A DNA stretch of 64,000 nt from Cesiribacter sp. SM1 (GCF_020178975.1 NZ_JAHXBU010000092.1:62001-126000); one strand, 5' to 3'. Shown: positions 9,227 to 17,640, counted from the stretch's first letter. Numbers and translations: made by a program. Notes: a model not told the origin generated them from the sequence alone.

Positions 9227-10075
9227 TTAATCTTCTGCCGATGTTAAATGATCTTCTAAGAAGACCAGCAAGGGGTATTCACTGAAATAAGTAATTTGCT
9301 TGAATACACTTTTTTCGAAGAGGCGCTGTAAATAATTACGCTGATGGGTAAGCAGTACCAGCAAAGCGCCTCCTGTCTGCTGCATATATTCATCCAGTCC
9401 CTGGTATGGTTCATCATCCCAGTCGAACAGGTGAAAACGAAGCTTTTCATAACGCACATAACTGCGGATCATTTTTTCGTGCGCCAGCCACTTATCACGT
9501 GTGGTACTGGTCCCTTCTCCAACATATACAACATCTATACTGCTGTTAAAGGGGTGGAGAAGGGTAATCAGGCGCTGCAGACAATCCGGATCCTGCTGCT
9601 TCATGCGGCTGCCATACACAACTTTTGCAGGAACTTCAAAAGTAACACCTTCCGGTACGCAGAGCACAGGACAGGGCGATTGCTCAATAACCTTAACCGG
9701 ATGATTACCATCCATAGCTTCTGTAATGTTATGGACACCATGTGAACCCATAACAATAAGAAAACTTTTTAAGATTGCTGCTTCTTCCAGTATAGTGCTG
9801 ATGGTGCTGCCATGCCTGATCACCGCAGAGCAGCTTAGGCTTGGATCTGCCTCCCTTAATGTATCACACAAAGCACCCATTGACTGTTGCAGTGATTGCT
9901 GATAGGCATCAATTCCATCCAGATCGCCGTCGCCAAGTGCATCTTCGTACTCTTTTTTGGTAAATACATGCAAAAGCACCAGGTGTACCCTGTGAGCAGA
10001 AGCCAGTTTTGCTGCGGCTTCCAGTGCATTTAAGGTATCGGGCTTCAGATCAACAGGGCACAATATTATTTCCAT
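9227..10075 (-). CDS. tandem universal stress protein (two UspA domains)
   Basis: The product of 282 residues holds two UspA folds. The first starts at MEIILCPVDL and ends with the GSHGVHNITEAMDGNHPVKV nucleotide-loop region followed by CPVLCVPEG. The second half (KVVYGSRM to EYPLLVFLED) is more degenerate and lacks a clear ATP loop. An ATG 24 bp further upstream (10099) would overlap the preceding gene; the ATG at 10075 sits 1 bp after that gene's stop and starts exactly at the first beta strand, so I chose it. The function is stress tolerance in general; the specific role is unknown. Confidence 0.85.
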   Translation of the reverse strand: MEIILCPVDLKPDTLNALEAAAKLASAHRVHLVLLHVFTKKEYEDALGDGDLDGIDAYQQSLQQSMGALCDTLREADPSLSCSAVIRHGSTISTILEEAAILKSFLIVMGSHGVHNITEAMDGNHPVKVIEQSPCPVLCVPEGVTFEVPAKVVYGSRMKQQDPDCLQRLITLLHPFNSSIDVVYVGEGTSTTRDKWLAHEKMIRSYVRYEKLRFHLFDWDDEPYQGLDEYMQQTGGALLVLLTHQRNYLQRLFEKSVFKQITYFSEYPLLVFLEDHLTSAED

Positions 10076-10076
10076 A

Positions 10077-11018
10077 TCAATATCCGGCTGTGCGATCAAT
10101 TTTATTTAAAAGTGGTTTATTATGCAACATGCGCACATAGTTTTCAGCAACCTGCGGAATGGCTGCATCCGGGTTGGTTACACTAGCAATGTGTGGAGTA
10201 ATGAACACCTTTGGATGATCCCAGAAGGGATGTTCTTTTGGCAATGGCTCCTGCCGGAAAACATCAAGGGTTGCGCCAGAGAGCAGGCCCTGGTCCAGTG
10301 CAGTGATCAGGTCTTCCTCTACCAGGTGGCTGCCACGGGCAACATTGATCAGGTAGGTGCCTTTCTTACACTTCCTGAAAAACTCAATATTCAGGTAGTC
10401 CCTGGTATTTTTGGTTAGCGGCAGCAGGCAAATGAGCATGTTTGTCTGCTGCAGAAATGTTTCCAGCTCATCTTCACCGGCATAGGTAGAGATCCCCATG
10501 ATATCTTTTGGTGTGCGGCTATAACCCGAGACTTTAAAGCCAAGCCCTTTAAGCTTTAGTGCAATGTCTGTTCCCAGCTCTCCCAGACCCAGTATACCCG
10601 GCTGCAGTTCTACTTCCGGGGTTTCTGAATACCCCCAGCTATGTGTTTTTTGCAGTTCGTAGTAGTGGTACATCTGCTTGTGATAGTTGAGAACGGCAGC
10701 CAGGAGGTAGTTGCTCATACCACGGGTTAACTGTTCATCCACAATGCGTACGATGTGCCAGTGCAGGGGCAGGTGCTCATCTTTCAGGATGTGATCAACC
10801 CCCGCTCCCATAGAAGAAACTACTTTTAAATGCGGATAGGCATAAAGGCTCTCCTGCGGATGCTTCCAGGTTACGGCCATCAGCACCTTATCAGCGTTTT
10901 CCACCTCCGGCCATATTTCCACTTTTACATCTTCGCCCCTGGCTTTTAGTTCCTCTTCCAGTCGTTTCTGCCAGTAGGCTTTATTATTCTTGCTTGGTGC
11001 TATTATTACTAAACTCAT
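10077..11018 (-). CDS. D-2-hydroxyacid dehydrogenase, GhrA-like (glyoxylate/hydroxypyruvate reductase)
   Basis: This 313-residue protein matches the length and layout of the GhrA branch of D-isomer-specific 2-hydroxyacid dehydrogenases: an N-terminal catalytic lobe with SSMGAGVDHIL, an NAD(P)-binding lobe beginning GILGLGELG, a YSRTPK segment after the second strand, LPLTKNTRDYLN, NVARGSHLVEEDLI and the catalytic-region TLDVFRQEPLPKEHPFW with His in ITPHIAS. It would reduce glyoxylate or hydroxypyruvate, or a related 2-oxoacid, with NAD(P)H. Its start overlaps the upstream DNA glycosylase by 35 bp and its stop is 1 bp from the UspA start, so the three genes are probably one operon. Confidence 0.85.
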   Translation of the reverse strand: MSLVIIAPSKNNKAYWQKRLEEELKARGEDVKVEIWPEVENADKVLMAVTWKHPQESLYAYPHLKVVSSMGAGVDHILKDEHLPLHWHIVRIVDEQLTRGMSNYLLAAVLNYHKQMYHYYELQKTHSWGYSETPEVELQPGILGLGELGTDIALKLKGLGFKVSGYSRTPKDIMGISTYAGEDELETFLQQTNMLICLLPLTKNTRDYLNIEFFRKCKKGTYLINVARGSHLVEEDLITALDQGLLSGATLDVFRQEPLPKEHPFWDHPKVFITPHIASVTNPDAAIPQVAENYVRMLHNKPLLNKIDRTAGY

Positions 11019-11625
11019 AATTTGCTTTTGCCCTGCTTACCCAGGGATTATTTCGAATGCTAAAACGCCATGGCAATAAGGCATCTTCTTTTGCATAGGC
11101 AATTCCTACACGGGGCCCTGTTATTATATCCCGATCGGGAATGTTTAGGTTTTGATCTTCAAGCCATATTTTATTTCCCTGCAGATCCTCCCCGTAATGT
11201 TCGCGCTTAATGCCTAAGGCCTGGCACAATACGCCGGGGCCGGCAGTAAGCCTGTATTCCGGCTTATCCAGCCCTCTCCTAAGCATCATTTCTTCTATGC
11301 CCTCCGTAGGCTCTATGGCCCTTATCAATACTGCGTCTGCTTTGCCTTCTTCATTCGTTACTATGTTAAACAGATGGTGCATGCCGTATGTAAAGTAAAC
11401 ATAGGCCACCCCGCCCTGCCGGTACATGATCTCTGTTCGTTTTGTACGCCTGCCCAAATGGGCATGGCAGGCCCTGTCGGTACGGCCATTATAGGCTTCT
11501 GTTTCTACTATAATGCCGCCAGTGAGTATGTTATCGATCTTTGTAAACAGGTTCTTCCCCAGCAGCTCCCGGCTTATCTGTACCGGATCGGGACGTGTAA
11601 AAAAACTTTGTGGCAGTTTGCTCAT
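10984..11625 (-). CDS. DNA-3-methyladenine glycosylase (MPG/AAG family)
   Basis: This 213-residue protein is typical in length for the AAG family. Visible motifs are SRELLGKNLF, the catalytic-loop GGIIVETEAYNG with the general-base Glu, DRACHAHLGRRT, and the base-flipping region GGVAYVYFTYGMHH followed by FNIVTN, plus LTAGPGVLCQALGI. The enzyme excises alkylated and deaminated purines from DNA in base-excision repair. The C-terminal 12 codons overlap the start of the downstream dehydrogenase gene. The reason for coupling a repair glycosylase to a 2-hydroxyacid dehydrogenase is unclear. Confidence 0.92.
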   Translation of the reverse strand: MSKLPQSFFTRPDPVQISRELLGKNLFTKIDNILTGGIIVETEAYNGRTDRACHAHLGRRTKRTEIMYRQGGVAYVYFTYGMHHLFNIVTNEEGKADAVLIRAIEPTEGIEEMMLRRGLDKPEYRLTAGPGVLCQALGIKREHYGEDLQGNKIWLEDQNLNIPDRDIITGPRVGIAYAKEDALLPWRFSIRNNPWVSRAKANYEFSNNSTKQE

Positions 11626-11897
11626 GCACCCTTTCTTTTAGCAGGTATACGGCCCGTCCCCGGGCTAAGATTTTATCCTGGCCTTTGTGCTTCCCACTCA
11701 TTTGTCAGCATGGCCTTTACACATATCACTAAGTAGTAAACCCGGCACCTGCTGAAATTAACCACTTTTTGCATTACATTCAGGTAGCTGGGTACATCAA
11801 ACATAGTGGCAAGAAAATTGATGATAAAAGATCAAGATAACCTAAAATGAACTTAAATTGCCACTTTAAATCGTCACTTCTTTAACTTTTGTCTGAT

Positions 11898-12773
11898 ATG
11901 AAACACCCAGTTATGCGTTATGGCATGTTTATGTGCCTGATGTTCAGTGCATCTCTTGGCTTTGCACAATTAAAAATGCCACAGGCCAGCCCTGCAGAAA
12001 AAACCAGCACTACAATAGGGCTTACTGATGTTACCCTGGAATACGCCCGACCTGGTGTTAAAGGCCGTGAGCGTAACATCTTTGGTGGCCTCGTACCCTA
12101 TGGTGAGGTTTGGCGTACAGGTGCCAATGCATCTACCAAAGTTACTTTTTCAGATAGTGTTAAAGTAAAAGGCCAGTGGCTGCCAGGCGGTACCTATGCC
12201 CTTTATACCATTCCCGGGCAGGATGAGTGGACGGTAATCTTTAACAAAAACCTGGGCCTCTGGGGTTCTATGGGGTATAAGCAGGAAGAAGATGCGCTAA
12301 GGGTAAAAGTTAAGCCTGTTAATATTGGTGAACCAGCCGAAACATTCACCATTAATTTCTCTGAGTTTACAAACAACACGGCCAACATGAATATTCTTTG
12401 GGATTTTACCAAAGTAAGTGTGCCGCTGGAAACTGAGGTTGACTCTAAAGTAATGGCGCAGATCAAGGAAACCATGTCGAAACCAGTAGAAAATGGTGGT
12501 ACCTATTTCCAGGCAGCTAACTACTACTACCGCAATGGCAAAGACAAGCAGCAGGCCCTGCAGTGGGTAGACAAAGCCATTGAAAAAGAAGACCGCTACT
12601 ACATTCACTACCTGCGTGCGCTTATTCTGGCTGACTTAAACAAAACTAAAGATGCTATTAAGGCTGCAGAACGCTCCAGAGAACTCGCCAAAAACGAAAA
12701 TCCGGAGTACGTAAAGATGAATGAAGAACTGATTGCCCGTTTGGGAAAATCAGGCAGCACTAAAAAGAAATAA
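11898..12773 (+). CDS. DUF2911 secreted protein with C-terminal TPR-like helices
   Basis: The 291-residue product has a signal peptide (hydrophobic core ending at SLGFAQ), then a DUF2911 domain recognisable by the string EYARPGVKGR, VPYGEVWRTGANAST and LPGGTYALYTIPG, and a C-terminal helical part with tetratricopeptide spacing (NYYYRNGKDKQQALQW to ALILADLNKTKDAIKA). A TTG three codons upstream also keeps the frame open, but the ATG at 11898 gives the canonical signal peptide. DUF2911 proteins are common in Bacteroidota and their activity is unknown. A TAACTTTTG sequence lies 6 bp before the ATG. The gene is followed by a hairpin terminator. Confidence 0.85.
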   Translation: MKHPVMRYGMFMCLMFSASLGFAQLKMPQASPAEKTSTTIGLTDVTLEYARPGVKGRERNIFGGLVPYGEVWRTGANASTKVTFSDSVKVKGQWLPGGTYALYTIPGQDEWTVIFNKNLGLWGSMGYKQEEDALRVKVKPVNIGEPAETFTINFSEFTNNTANMNILWDFTKVSVPLETEVDSKVMAQIKETMSKPVENGGTYFQAANYYYRNGKDKQQALQWVDKAIEKEDRYYIHYLRALILADLNKTKDAIKAAERSRELAKNENPEYVKMNEELIARLGKSGSTKKK

Positions 12774-12794
12774 GGACAACTAAGTTTCAGATAC

Positions 12795-12832
12795 AAATCC
12801 CCGACCAGCTAACTGGCCGGGGATTTATTTTT
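12795..12832 (+). terminator. rho-independent terminator after DUF2911 gene
   Basis: A GC-rich hairpin with arms ATCCCCGACC and GGCCGGGGAT (one mismatch) and a short loop is followed by TTATTTTT, 21 bp after the stop codon. Confidence 0.8.
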
Positions 12833-12978
12833 ATCGACCACAAAGTTACAATAATCTACATTATGTTAATCTGAATAAACAGGCATGTTGCTTCTTATCC
12901 TGCCAGCTGCTCCTGTTGTAGAAAAGCAATGCAGTCAATGAGAAATAAACTATAGCAGCCCGAGGCTTGTTATAATGT

Positions 12979-13009
12979 AAATTGTCAGTATTTTTATGAA
13001 AATTGTCAG
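12979..13009 (+). promoter_or_regulatory. candidate autoregulatory operator (direct repeat) of the Xre/RES pair
   Basis: The decamer AAATTGTCAG occurs at 12979-12988 and again at 13000-13009, spaced 21 bp (two helical turns), with the second copy ending 2 bp before the antitoxin ATG at 13012. Xre-type antitoxins usually repress their own operon through repeated sites at the promoter or start codon. A TATAAT-like sequence at 12971-12976 precedes the first copy. Binding is inferred, not shown. Confidence 0.45.
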
Positions 13010-13011
13010 CT

Positions 13012-13410
13012 ATGGGATTGCCTCTGTTTAAAAACCGCTCTTTAGATGAGCTAATACAGCTTAGCCGCGAAGGCCTGGATGCCCAGACCTTTGAGGAGAT
13101 TGTAGAAAGGCTGCCGTTTAGCCTGCAGGAATGGGCACAATTTCTGGGCGTATCTGAACGCACCTTAATTCGGGTAAGAAAAGAAAATAAGTCATTGGGT
13201 ACCTCTGCCTCTGATAAGGTAATCAGGATAACCCAGCTTTACCAGAAAGGTACCGATGTGTTCAGGGATGAGCAAAAGTTCTGCCAGTGGTTAAATGCCC
13301 GCATTATGGCTGTGGGCGGTGTAGCACCTAAAACACTGCTCGATACCAGCTTTGGTCTTGAACTCGTAAATGATACACTGGGTCAGATAGAGTTTGGTGT
13401 ATTTGCATGA
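13012..13410 (+). CDS. RES/Xre toxin-antitoxin system antitoxin (Xre/MbcA/ParS-type)
   Basis: This 132-residue protein matches Xre/MbcA/ParS-type antitoxins. It has an N-terminal helix-turn-helix-like part (LPFSLQEWAQFLGVSERTLIRV) and the C-terminal DUF2384 toxin-binding part with the hallmark DEQKFCQWLNARI, GGVAPKTLLDTSFG and LELVNDTLGQIEFGVFA. It would neutralise the downstream RES toxin and repress the operon. A TTG at 13003 would extend it by three residues, but that codon lies inside the direct-repeat operator; ATG 13012 is preferred. Its stop overlaps the toxin start (ATGA). Confidence 0.9.
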   Translation: MGLPLFKNRSLDELIQLSREGLDAQTFEEIVERLPFSLQEWAQFLGVSERTLIRVRKENKSLGTSASDKVIRITQLYQKGTDVFRDEQKFCQWLNARIMAVGGVAPKTLLDTSFGLELVNDTLGQIEFGVFA

Positions 13411-13868
13411 TCCTCTACCGCTTTAGCCGCAAGGAATGGGGCGGAGATCTGTCCGGCAAAGGTGCCGAGCTCTATGGCGGCCGCTGGAACAGCAAGGGCA
13501 TCCCAGCACTCTACTGCTCTGAAACCCGCGCCCTTGCCATTACCGAAATTATAGCCTATACCCCACCAGGTTTTATTCCGGAAGGTTATGTGCTGAATAT
13601 TATAGAAGCTCCCAATGATGCGGCATTGCTCCATGAAATCAGTCCCGGGTTACTTCCGGATGGCTGGAACAGGTATCCGCATGGCAAAGAAACCAAAGCA
13701 GTGGGCGATGCCCTGCTAAAAGAACAAAAATACCTGATGCTAAAAGTGCCCTCTGCGCTGGTGCAGGATGAGCATAATTACCTGATAAATCCCCTGCATC
13801 AGGAATTCTCACAAATAAAGTTACTGGAGGTGCTGCCATTTAACTTTAATGAGCGCCTGTTCAAGTAA
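13407..13868 (+). CDS. RES-family toxin (NAD+ phosphorylase)
   Basis: This 153-residue protein shows the RES domain from the first residues: LYRFSR, GGRWNSKG with Arg26, ALYCSE with Tyr36, and Glu47 in LAITEI. The 10- and 11-residue spacing of these Arg, Tyr and Glu residues is that expected for the catalytic set of characterised RES toxins, which deplete NAD+ by phosphorolysis or hydrolysis. The length is usual and all key residues are present, so the toxin is probably active. It is coupled to the antitoxin by a 4-bp overlap. Confidence 0.92.
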   Translation: MILYRFSRKEWGGDLSGKGAELYGGRWNSKGIPALYCSETRALAITEIIAYTPPGFIPEGYVLNIIEAPNDAALLHEISPGLLPDGWNRYPHGKETKAVGDALLKEQKYLMLKVPSALVQDEHNYLINPLHQEFSQIKLLEVLPFNFNERLFK

Positions 13869-13886
13869 AGGGCGTTACATAAAAAA

Positions 13887-13913
13887 GCCCTCCTGAAAAA
13901 ATATCCGGGAGGG
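13887..13913. terminator. hairpin terminator between RES toxin and cupredoxin genes
   Basis: The arms GCCCTCC and GGAGGGT flank an A-rich loop, preceded by six A residues, between two convergent genes. The A-run suits termination of the minus-strand cupredoxin gene; on the plus strand the T-run is poor. Confidence 0.55.
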
Positions 13914-13937
13914 TTATGAAAATTGCTGTTTCTTTCT

Positions 13938-14375
13938 CTATTCCACAATCAGCTTACCTGTCATGCCTTTCTCCTTGTGGTTATCTACAGGGCAGTAAAT
14001 GGTGTAGGTACCTGGCTGATCAGGTGCTTTGAAACTTAGGCTTGCACTAGCCCCGGGCTCTACCGGGTTTTCCAGCTCCTGCTCACCATCAGGTAATTCA
14101 AATTCAATATTGTGGTTTTCATTACCCCTGTTAACAAGTGTAATTGTTAGTTGCTGGCCAGGGCTTACCCTTATCTCATTTGGCTTATACTCCATATTTT
14201 CTGCCACAACTTCAATGTTCCTGGCATTCTGGATATCGTCCTCCATATCTACTGCTTCTTCTGTCTGCACAAAGGTATCCTCATCCACATTATCCTGATT
14301 AGTTCCTGTTTCGCCGCAGGAAAAGAAGAGGCTTGCAGAGCATAGTACTGCTAAAACTGATATACTGATTTTCAT
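13938..14375 (-). CDS. cupredoxin-domain lipoprotein with intact type 1 copper site
   Basis: The 145-residue product starts at the ATG at 14373-14375; the open frame extends further upstream but only this start gives a lipoprotein signal peptide with lipobox LFFSC (Cys20). After an acidic linker comes a plastocyanin-like domain with the full set of type 1 copper ligands: His88 (NHN), Cys128 (YCPV), His133 (DNHK) and Met138 (GMTG). It is probably a periplasm-facing electron carrier or copper-binding protein anchored to a membrane. It lies 123 bp downstream of a paralogue on the same strand (14499-14969), which has lost two of the ligands. Confidence 0.85.
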   Translation of the reverse strand: MKISISVLAVLCSASLFFSCGETGTNQDNVDEDTFVQTEEAVDMEDDIQNARNIEVVAENMEYKPNEIRVSPGQQLTITLVNRGNENHNIEFELPDGEQELENPVEPGASASLSFKAPDQPGTYTIYCPVDNHKEKGMTGKLIVE

Positions 14376-14498
14376 AGCTGTAAATTGGTTGAATCTATAA
14401 TCAATACTTCCTGTCTGGCAAATTTGTTCGATAATTGATTCGATACCTCTTAAAACAGAAAAGGAGCAAACCGACTGTTGCTCCTGCTTATTCATCAA

Positions 14499-14969
14499 TT
14501 ATTCAACCACCAGCGTACCCACCATACCACGGCCTCTGTGATTTTGCAGCGGGCTGTAAAAAGGGTATGTACCAGCTTTTTGAGGAGCCATAAATATCAG
14601 GCCTGCCCTTCTGCCCGGCGGCACTTCTGTTCTTAATTCCTGTTCACCATCGGGCAGTTCAAATTTAAGACTATAGGGTACATCTCCCCTGTTTAACAGG
14701 ATAACCTGTATGCGCTCACCGGGCTTAACCTTTAGCTCACTGGGGCTAAACTGAAGGTTCTGCCCTACTATTTCGTATTTAGTAACGTCAGCTTCCTCTT
14801 CGTTGGCACCCAGGTTCTGTACCTGCTCCTGTTCCATTTCTTCCTGTACCTCCAGCTGGTCTGCAGCCGCTATTTCATTAGGAGTACGTTCAGTTGTGGA
14901 GGTGTTATCGCATGATATCAACAAAGCGCTCCATAGCATGGCGCCAGCTATATATTGAATAGTTTTCAT
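14499..14969 (-). CDS. cupredoxin-like lipoprotein with degenerate copper site
   Basis: This 156-residue paralogue of the downstream cupredoxin has a lipobox ending LLISC (Cys20), an acidic Glu/Gln-rich linker (residues 38-62) and a cupredoxin fold aligned over its whole length, sharing FELPDGEQEL. The copper site is altered: the first His aligns with Tyr99 and the ligand Cys with Ser139 (codon AGC), while His144 and Met149 remain. A blue copper centre is therefore unlikely. It may bind metal weakly, act structurally, or partner with the intact copy. The pair looks like a tandem duplication that diverged. Confidence 0.8.
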   Translation of the reverse strand: MKTIQYIAGAMLWSALLISCDNTSTTERTPNEIAAADQLEVQEEMEQEQVQNLGANEEEADVTKYEIVGQNLQFSPSELKVKPGERIQVILLNRGDVPYSLKFELPDGEQELRTEVPPGRRAGLIFMAPQKAGTYPFYSPLQNHRGRGMVGTLVVE

Positions 14970-15046
14970 GTTCTGATTATTGGTTACTTCTAAATATTAC
15001 AAAAGGTCGTGCTGTTTTGTTTCCTGAATGGAAAAGGGCTATCTGC

Positions 15047-16711
15047 TTACTTTCTGCTACTAAATACTCCTGCCTGCTGGAAAATCCAGCTTAAGGCAAT
15101 TACTAATATGCAGCTGAAGTTGTACCAGAGGTACTCTATGTCCCCAAAGAAATGTATAGCCAGTACCGTAGCTTCAGATATAAGCGCAGCGTAGAAAACT
15201 TTTGCACCTATGATGCGCCTGAAGAAAAAGCCCACCAGGAAAATACCCAGAATGGTGCCATAGAACAGGGAGCCTATAATATTGATAAACTCAATGAGGT
15301 TCTCGAACTGACGGGCCGTAAGTGCAAACAGCAACGCCAGTGCACCCCAGGCCAGGGTAAAACCTTTGGATGCCAGCAGATAGTGGTGATCACTCCCCTC
15401 CTGCCTGATTACCCTTTTATAAAAGTCCACCACAGAAGTAGAGGCCAGGGCATTTAATTCACCAGCCGAAGAAGACATGGCCGCTGAGAAAATCACGGCC
15501 AGTAACAAGCCAATAAGGCCATGCGGCAGGTAGTTCAATACAAAGGTTATGAATACATAATCGGCATCTTTCACATCAGTGTCGGGATTGGCGGTAGTAA
15601 TCACATCCCTTACAGACTGACGAAGCGTTTTCTCCTCCTCCTGCAGTTGTTGTACCGGTTCCCAGCCCTCTTCGCCAGCGAGGGCAGCATCTATTGCCTC
15701 CCGCTTTTGCTCAAAAAGCCTGTTGAACTGCTGCTGATACTGGATCAGCTCCTGCTGTGCTTCTGCAGTCTGTACCTTCTGCAGATGGGGCTGATTATAA
15801 TATACCGGTGGCTGGTAAAACTGGTAAAACACAAACACCATGGCACCAATAAAGAGGATGAGCAGCTGCATGGGTACTTTAACCAGGCCGTTCATGAGCA
15901 GGCCAAGGCGGCTCTCTGCTATCGATCGGCCGCCCAGGTAGCGCTGTACCTGGCTCTGGTCTGTACCAAAATAGCTCAGTGACAGAAAAAAGCCACCGAG
16001 CAGGCCGCTCCACAGCGTATAGCGGTTGCTGAGGTCAAAATCTGTATCGATCAGGTTAAGCTTACCCATATTTCCAGCCACAGCAACAGCATCTCTAACT
16101 CCTACGCCTTCTGGTAGCTTGGCCAGTAAAACCAGCAGTGCCACCACCATACCGCCCATCATTACGGCCATTTGCTGCTTTTGTGTCTGGCTAACTGCGC
16201 GGGTACCCCCTGATACGGTGTAGAGGATCACCAGCAACCCAATGATGAGGATGGTAAGGTTCAGGCTCCAGCCTAAAATAGTGCTTAGGATGATGGAAGG
16301 AGCATAAATGGTGATACCCGCTGCAAGCCCCCGCTGTATCAGAAACAGGAAAGCAGCCAGTAAACGGGTCTTCAGATCGAAGCGCTTTTCCAGAAACTCA
16401 TAGGCAGTATACACCTTCAGGCGGTAATACAGCGGTATTACCCAGATACACAATACCACCATGGCCAGGGGCAGTCCAAAATAGAACTGTATAAAGCCCA
16501 TTCCACTCTCATAGGCCTGACCAGGCGTAGACAGGAACGTAATAGCGCTGGCCTGGGTGGCCATTACGGAAAGTCCTATCGTCCACCACTTAAGGCTGTT
16601 GTCGCCCATCAGGTAAGACTCTATGTTCTGGCTTCCCCGTGTTTTATAAATACCGTAAGCAACAATGAATAGCAGCGTGCCAAGCAGCACCAACCAGTCC
16701 AGTAGGTTCAT
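15047..16711 (-). CDS. sodium:solute symporter (SSS family)
   Basis: This 554-residue membrane protein has about 13 hydrophobic segments and SSS-family signatures, including SYLMGDNSLKWWTIGLSVMA near the N-terminus, the TM segment with FLSTPGQAYESG, and LSYFGTDQSQVQRY in the middle. Between TM segments there is a hydrophilic, coiled-coil-prone insertion at about 315-375, rich in Gln/Glu, as in other Bacteroidota members. It imports an organic solute with Na+; the substrate is not evident. It is preceded by a 40-codon membrane microprotein gene with a 4-bp gap. Confidence 0.88.
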   Translation of the reverse strand: MNLLDWLVLLGTLLFIVAYGIYKTRGSQNIESYLMGDNSLKWWTIGLSVMATQASAITFLSTPGQAYESGMGFIQFYFGLPLAMVVLCIWVIPLYYRLKVYTAYEFLEKRFDLKTRLLAAFLFLIQRGLAAGITIYAPSIILSTILGWSLNLTILIIGLLVILYTVSGGTRAVSQTQKQQMAVMMGGMVVALLVLLAKLPEGVGVRDAVAVAGNMGKLNLIDTDFDLSNRYTLWSGLLGGFFLSLSYFGTDQSQVQRYLGGRSIAESRLGLLMNGLVKVPMQLLILFIGAMVFVFYQFYQPPVYYNQPHLQKVQTAEAQQELIQYQQQFNRLFEQKREAIDAALAGEEGWEPVQQLQEEEKTLRQSVRDVITTANPDTDVKDADYVFITFVLNYLPHGLIGLLLAVIFSAAMSSSAGELNALASTSVVDFYKRVIRQEGSDHHYLLASKGFTLAWGALALLFALTARQFENLIEFINIIGSLFYGTILGIFLVGFFFRRIIGAKVFYAALISEATVLAIHFFGDIEYLWYNFSCILVIALSWIFQQAGVFSSRK

Positions 16712-16715
16712 ACAC

Positions 16716-16838
16716 TTATTGCCAGTAAATCGTTAACCAATAATAGAGCACAATTTGCACCAGCAAAAAGCCCAGCACCAGCAGGTAGAGCGTACGCCAT
16801 GGGTAACGATTTTTTTCAGTATCGGAAGAATCCGTCAT
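16716..16838 (-). CDS. 40-residue membrane microprotein, probable symporter accessory subunit
   Basis: A reverse-strand frame runs from ATG at 16836-16838 to TAA at 16716-16718. It encodes a hydrophilic N-terminus (MTDSSDTEKNRYPWRT) followed by one strongly hydrophobic helix (LYLLVLGFLLVQIVLYYWL) and a short tail ending IYWQ. The stop is 4 bp before the symporter ATG, so the two are cotranscribed. Many SSS transporters are encoded beside a small membrane partner (YhdT with PanF, YjcH with ActP), which supports a coupling subunit. I do not recognise its family. Confidence 0.7.
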   Translation of the reverse strand: MTDSSDTEKNRYPWRTLYLLVLGFLLVQIVLYYWLTIYWQ

Positions 16839-16960
16839 AGCAGCTTTATTCGTAGCTTAAAGAAAGGAAAAAAGCCTGTCATGACCAATGTTTCCGGGTT
16901 AGAATAGCTGAGGAATGAACCTATCCTGCTCCTGGTTTTGTTTAAGAATAAAGAATTATC

Positions 16961-17467
16961 ATGGCACAATCTAAACTGTTACTTCTGCTGGCAATGCTCA
17001 TGATCAGCACGTTAGGCTCCTGCCAGTCGGGATCAAAAAATGAAAAACCTAAAGCCAAAGCCAGCATGACCTACAACATCAACAAATCAGAAGCAGAGTG
17101 GCGTAAAGCGTTAACGCCTGAACAATTTAAAGTTTTACGCCAAAAAGGTACGGAACGAGCCTTCTCAGGTAAGTACAATAAACACAAAGAAGAAGGTGTC
17201 TATACCTGTGCTGCCTGTGGCCAGGAGCTTTTCAGCTCTAAAACTAAATTTGACAGTGGCACCGGGTGGCCCAGCTACTTTAAGCCTATCAGCAAAGAAG
17301 CTGTAGCTGAAATAACAGATACTGAATATGGCATGGTACGTACTGAGGTGGTCTGCAGCAATTGTGGCGGACACCTGGGCCATGTGTTTAACGATGGTCC
17401 CAAGCCTACAGGCTTACGTTATTGCTTAAATTCCGTTTCCCTCGGTTTTGTTGAGAAGGAACAGTAA
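16961..17467 (+). CDS. msrB: peptide-methionine (R)-S-oxide reductase, exported lipoprotein form
   Basis: The 168-residue protein has a lipoprotein signal with Cys21 in TLGSC and then a complete MsrB domain: zinc-binding CAAC and CSNC pairs, [18 protein letters not shown] and the catalytic Cys155 in RYCLNSVSL. It reduces methionine-R-sulfoxide in proteins; the signal indicates repair of oxidised envelope proteins. It is monocistronic, divergent from the symporter microprotein and followed by a terminator. Confidence 0.93.
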   Translation: MAQSKLLLLLAMLMISTLGSCQSGSKNEKPKAKASMTYNINKSEAEWRKALTPEQFKVLRQKGTERAFSGKYNKHKEEGVYTCAACGQELFSSKTKFDSGTGWPSYFKPISKEAVAEITDTEYGMVRTEVVCSNCGGHLGHVFNDGPKPTGLRYCLNSVSLGFVEKEQ

Positions 17468-17506
17468 TTACCTGCTGCCATAAGGCCAAATAAATAGTGT
17501 TAATAA

Positions 17507-17537
17507 GGGAGCAGCCATTTAGCTGCTCCTTTTTTGT
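17507..17537 (+). terminator. rho-independent terminator after msrB
   Basis: The hairpin arms GGAGCAGC and GCTGCTCC, separated by CATTTA, are followed by a run of T residues. Confidence 0.85.
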
Positions 17538-17625
17538 TTGCTGAACCTACCGTAATCCGGTTACTAATCTTTTACCCATCGCTTAAAAACCTGATCCAGG
17601 TCATTCGCAGCTAATATCAAACTAC

Positions 17626-17633
17626 TATCTTTG
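17626..17633 (+). promoter_or_regulatory. candidate -7 promoter box of lhgO
   Basis: TATCTTTG matches the Bacteroidota -7 consensus TAnnTTTG and lies only 7 bp before the ATG at 17641. No good -33 TTG is visible at the usual distance. If used, the transcript would begin at or next to the start codon. Confidence 0.4.
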
Positions 17634-17640
17634 CCCCGAT

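Noticed and set aside
14376-14498. N-terminal extension of the first cupredoxin
   Set aside because: It would bury the lipoprotein signal peptide; the ATG at 14373-14375 places the signal at the N-terminus.
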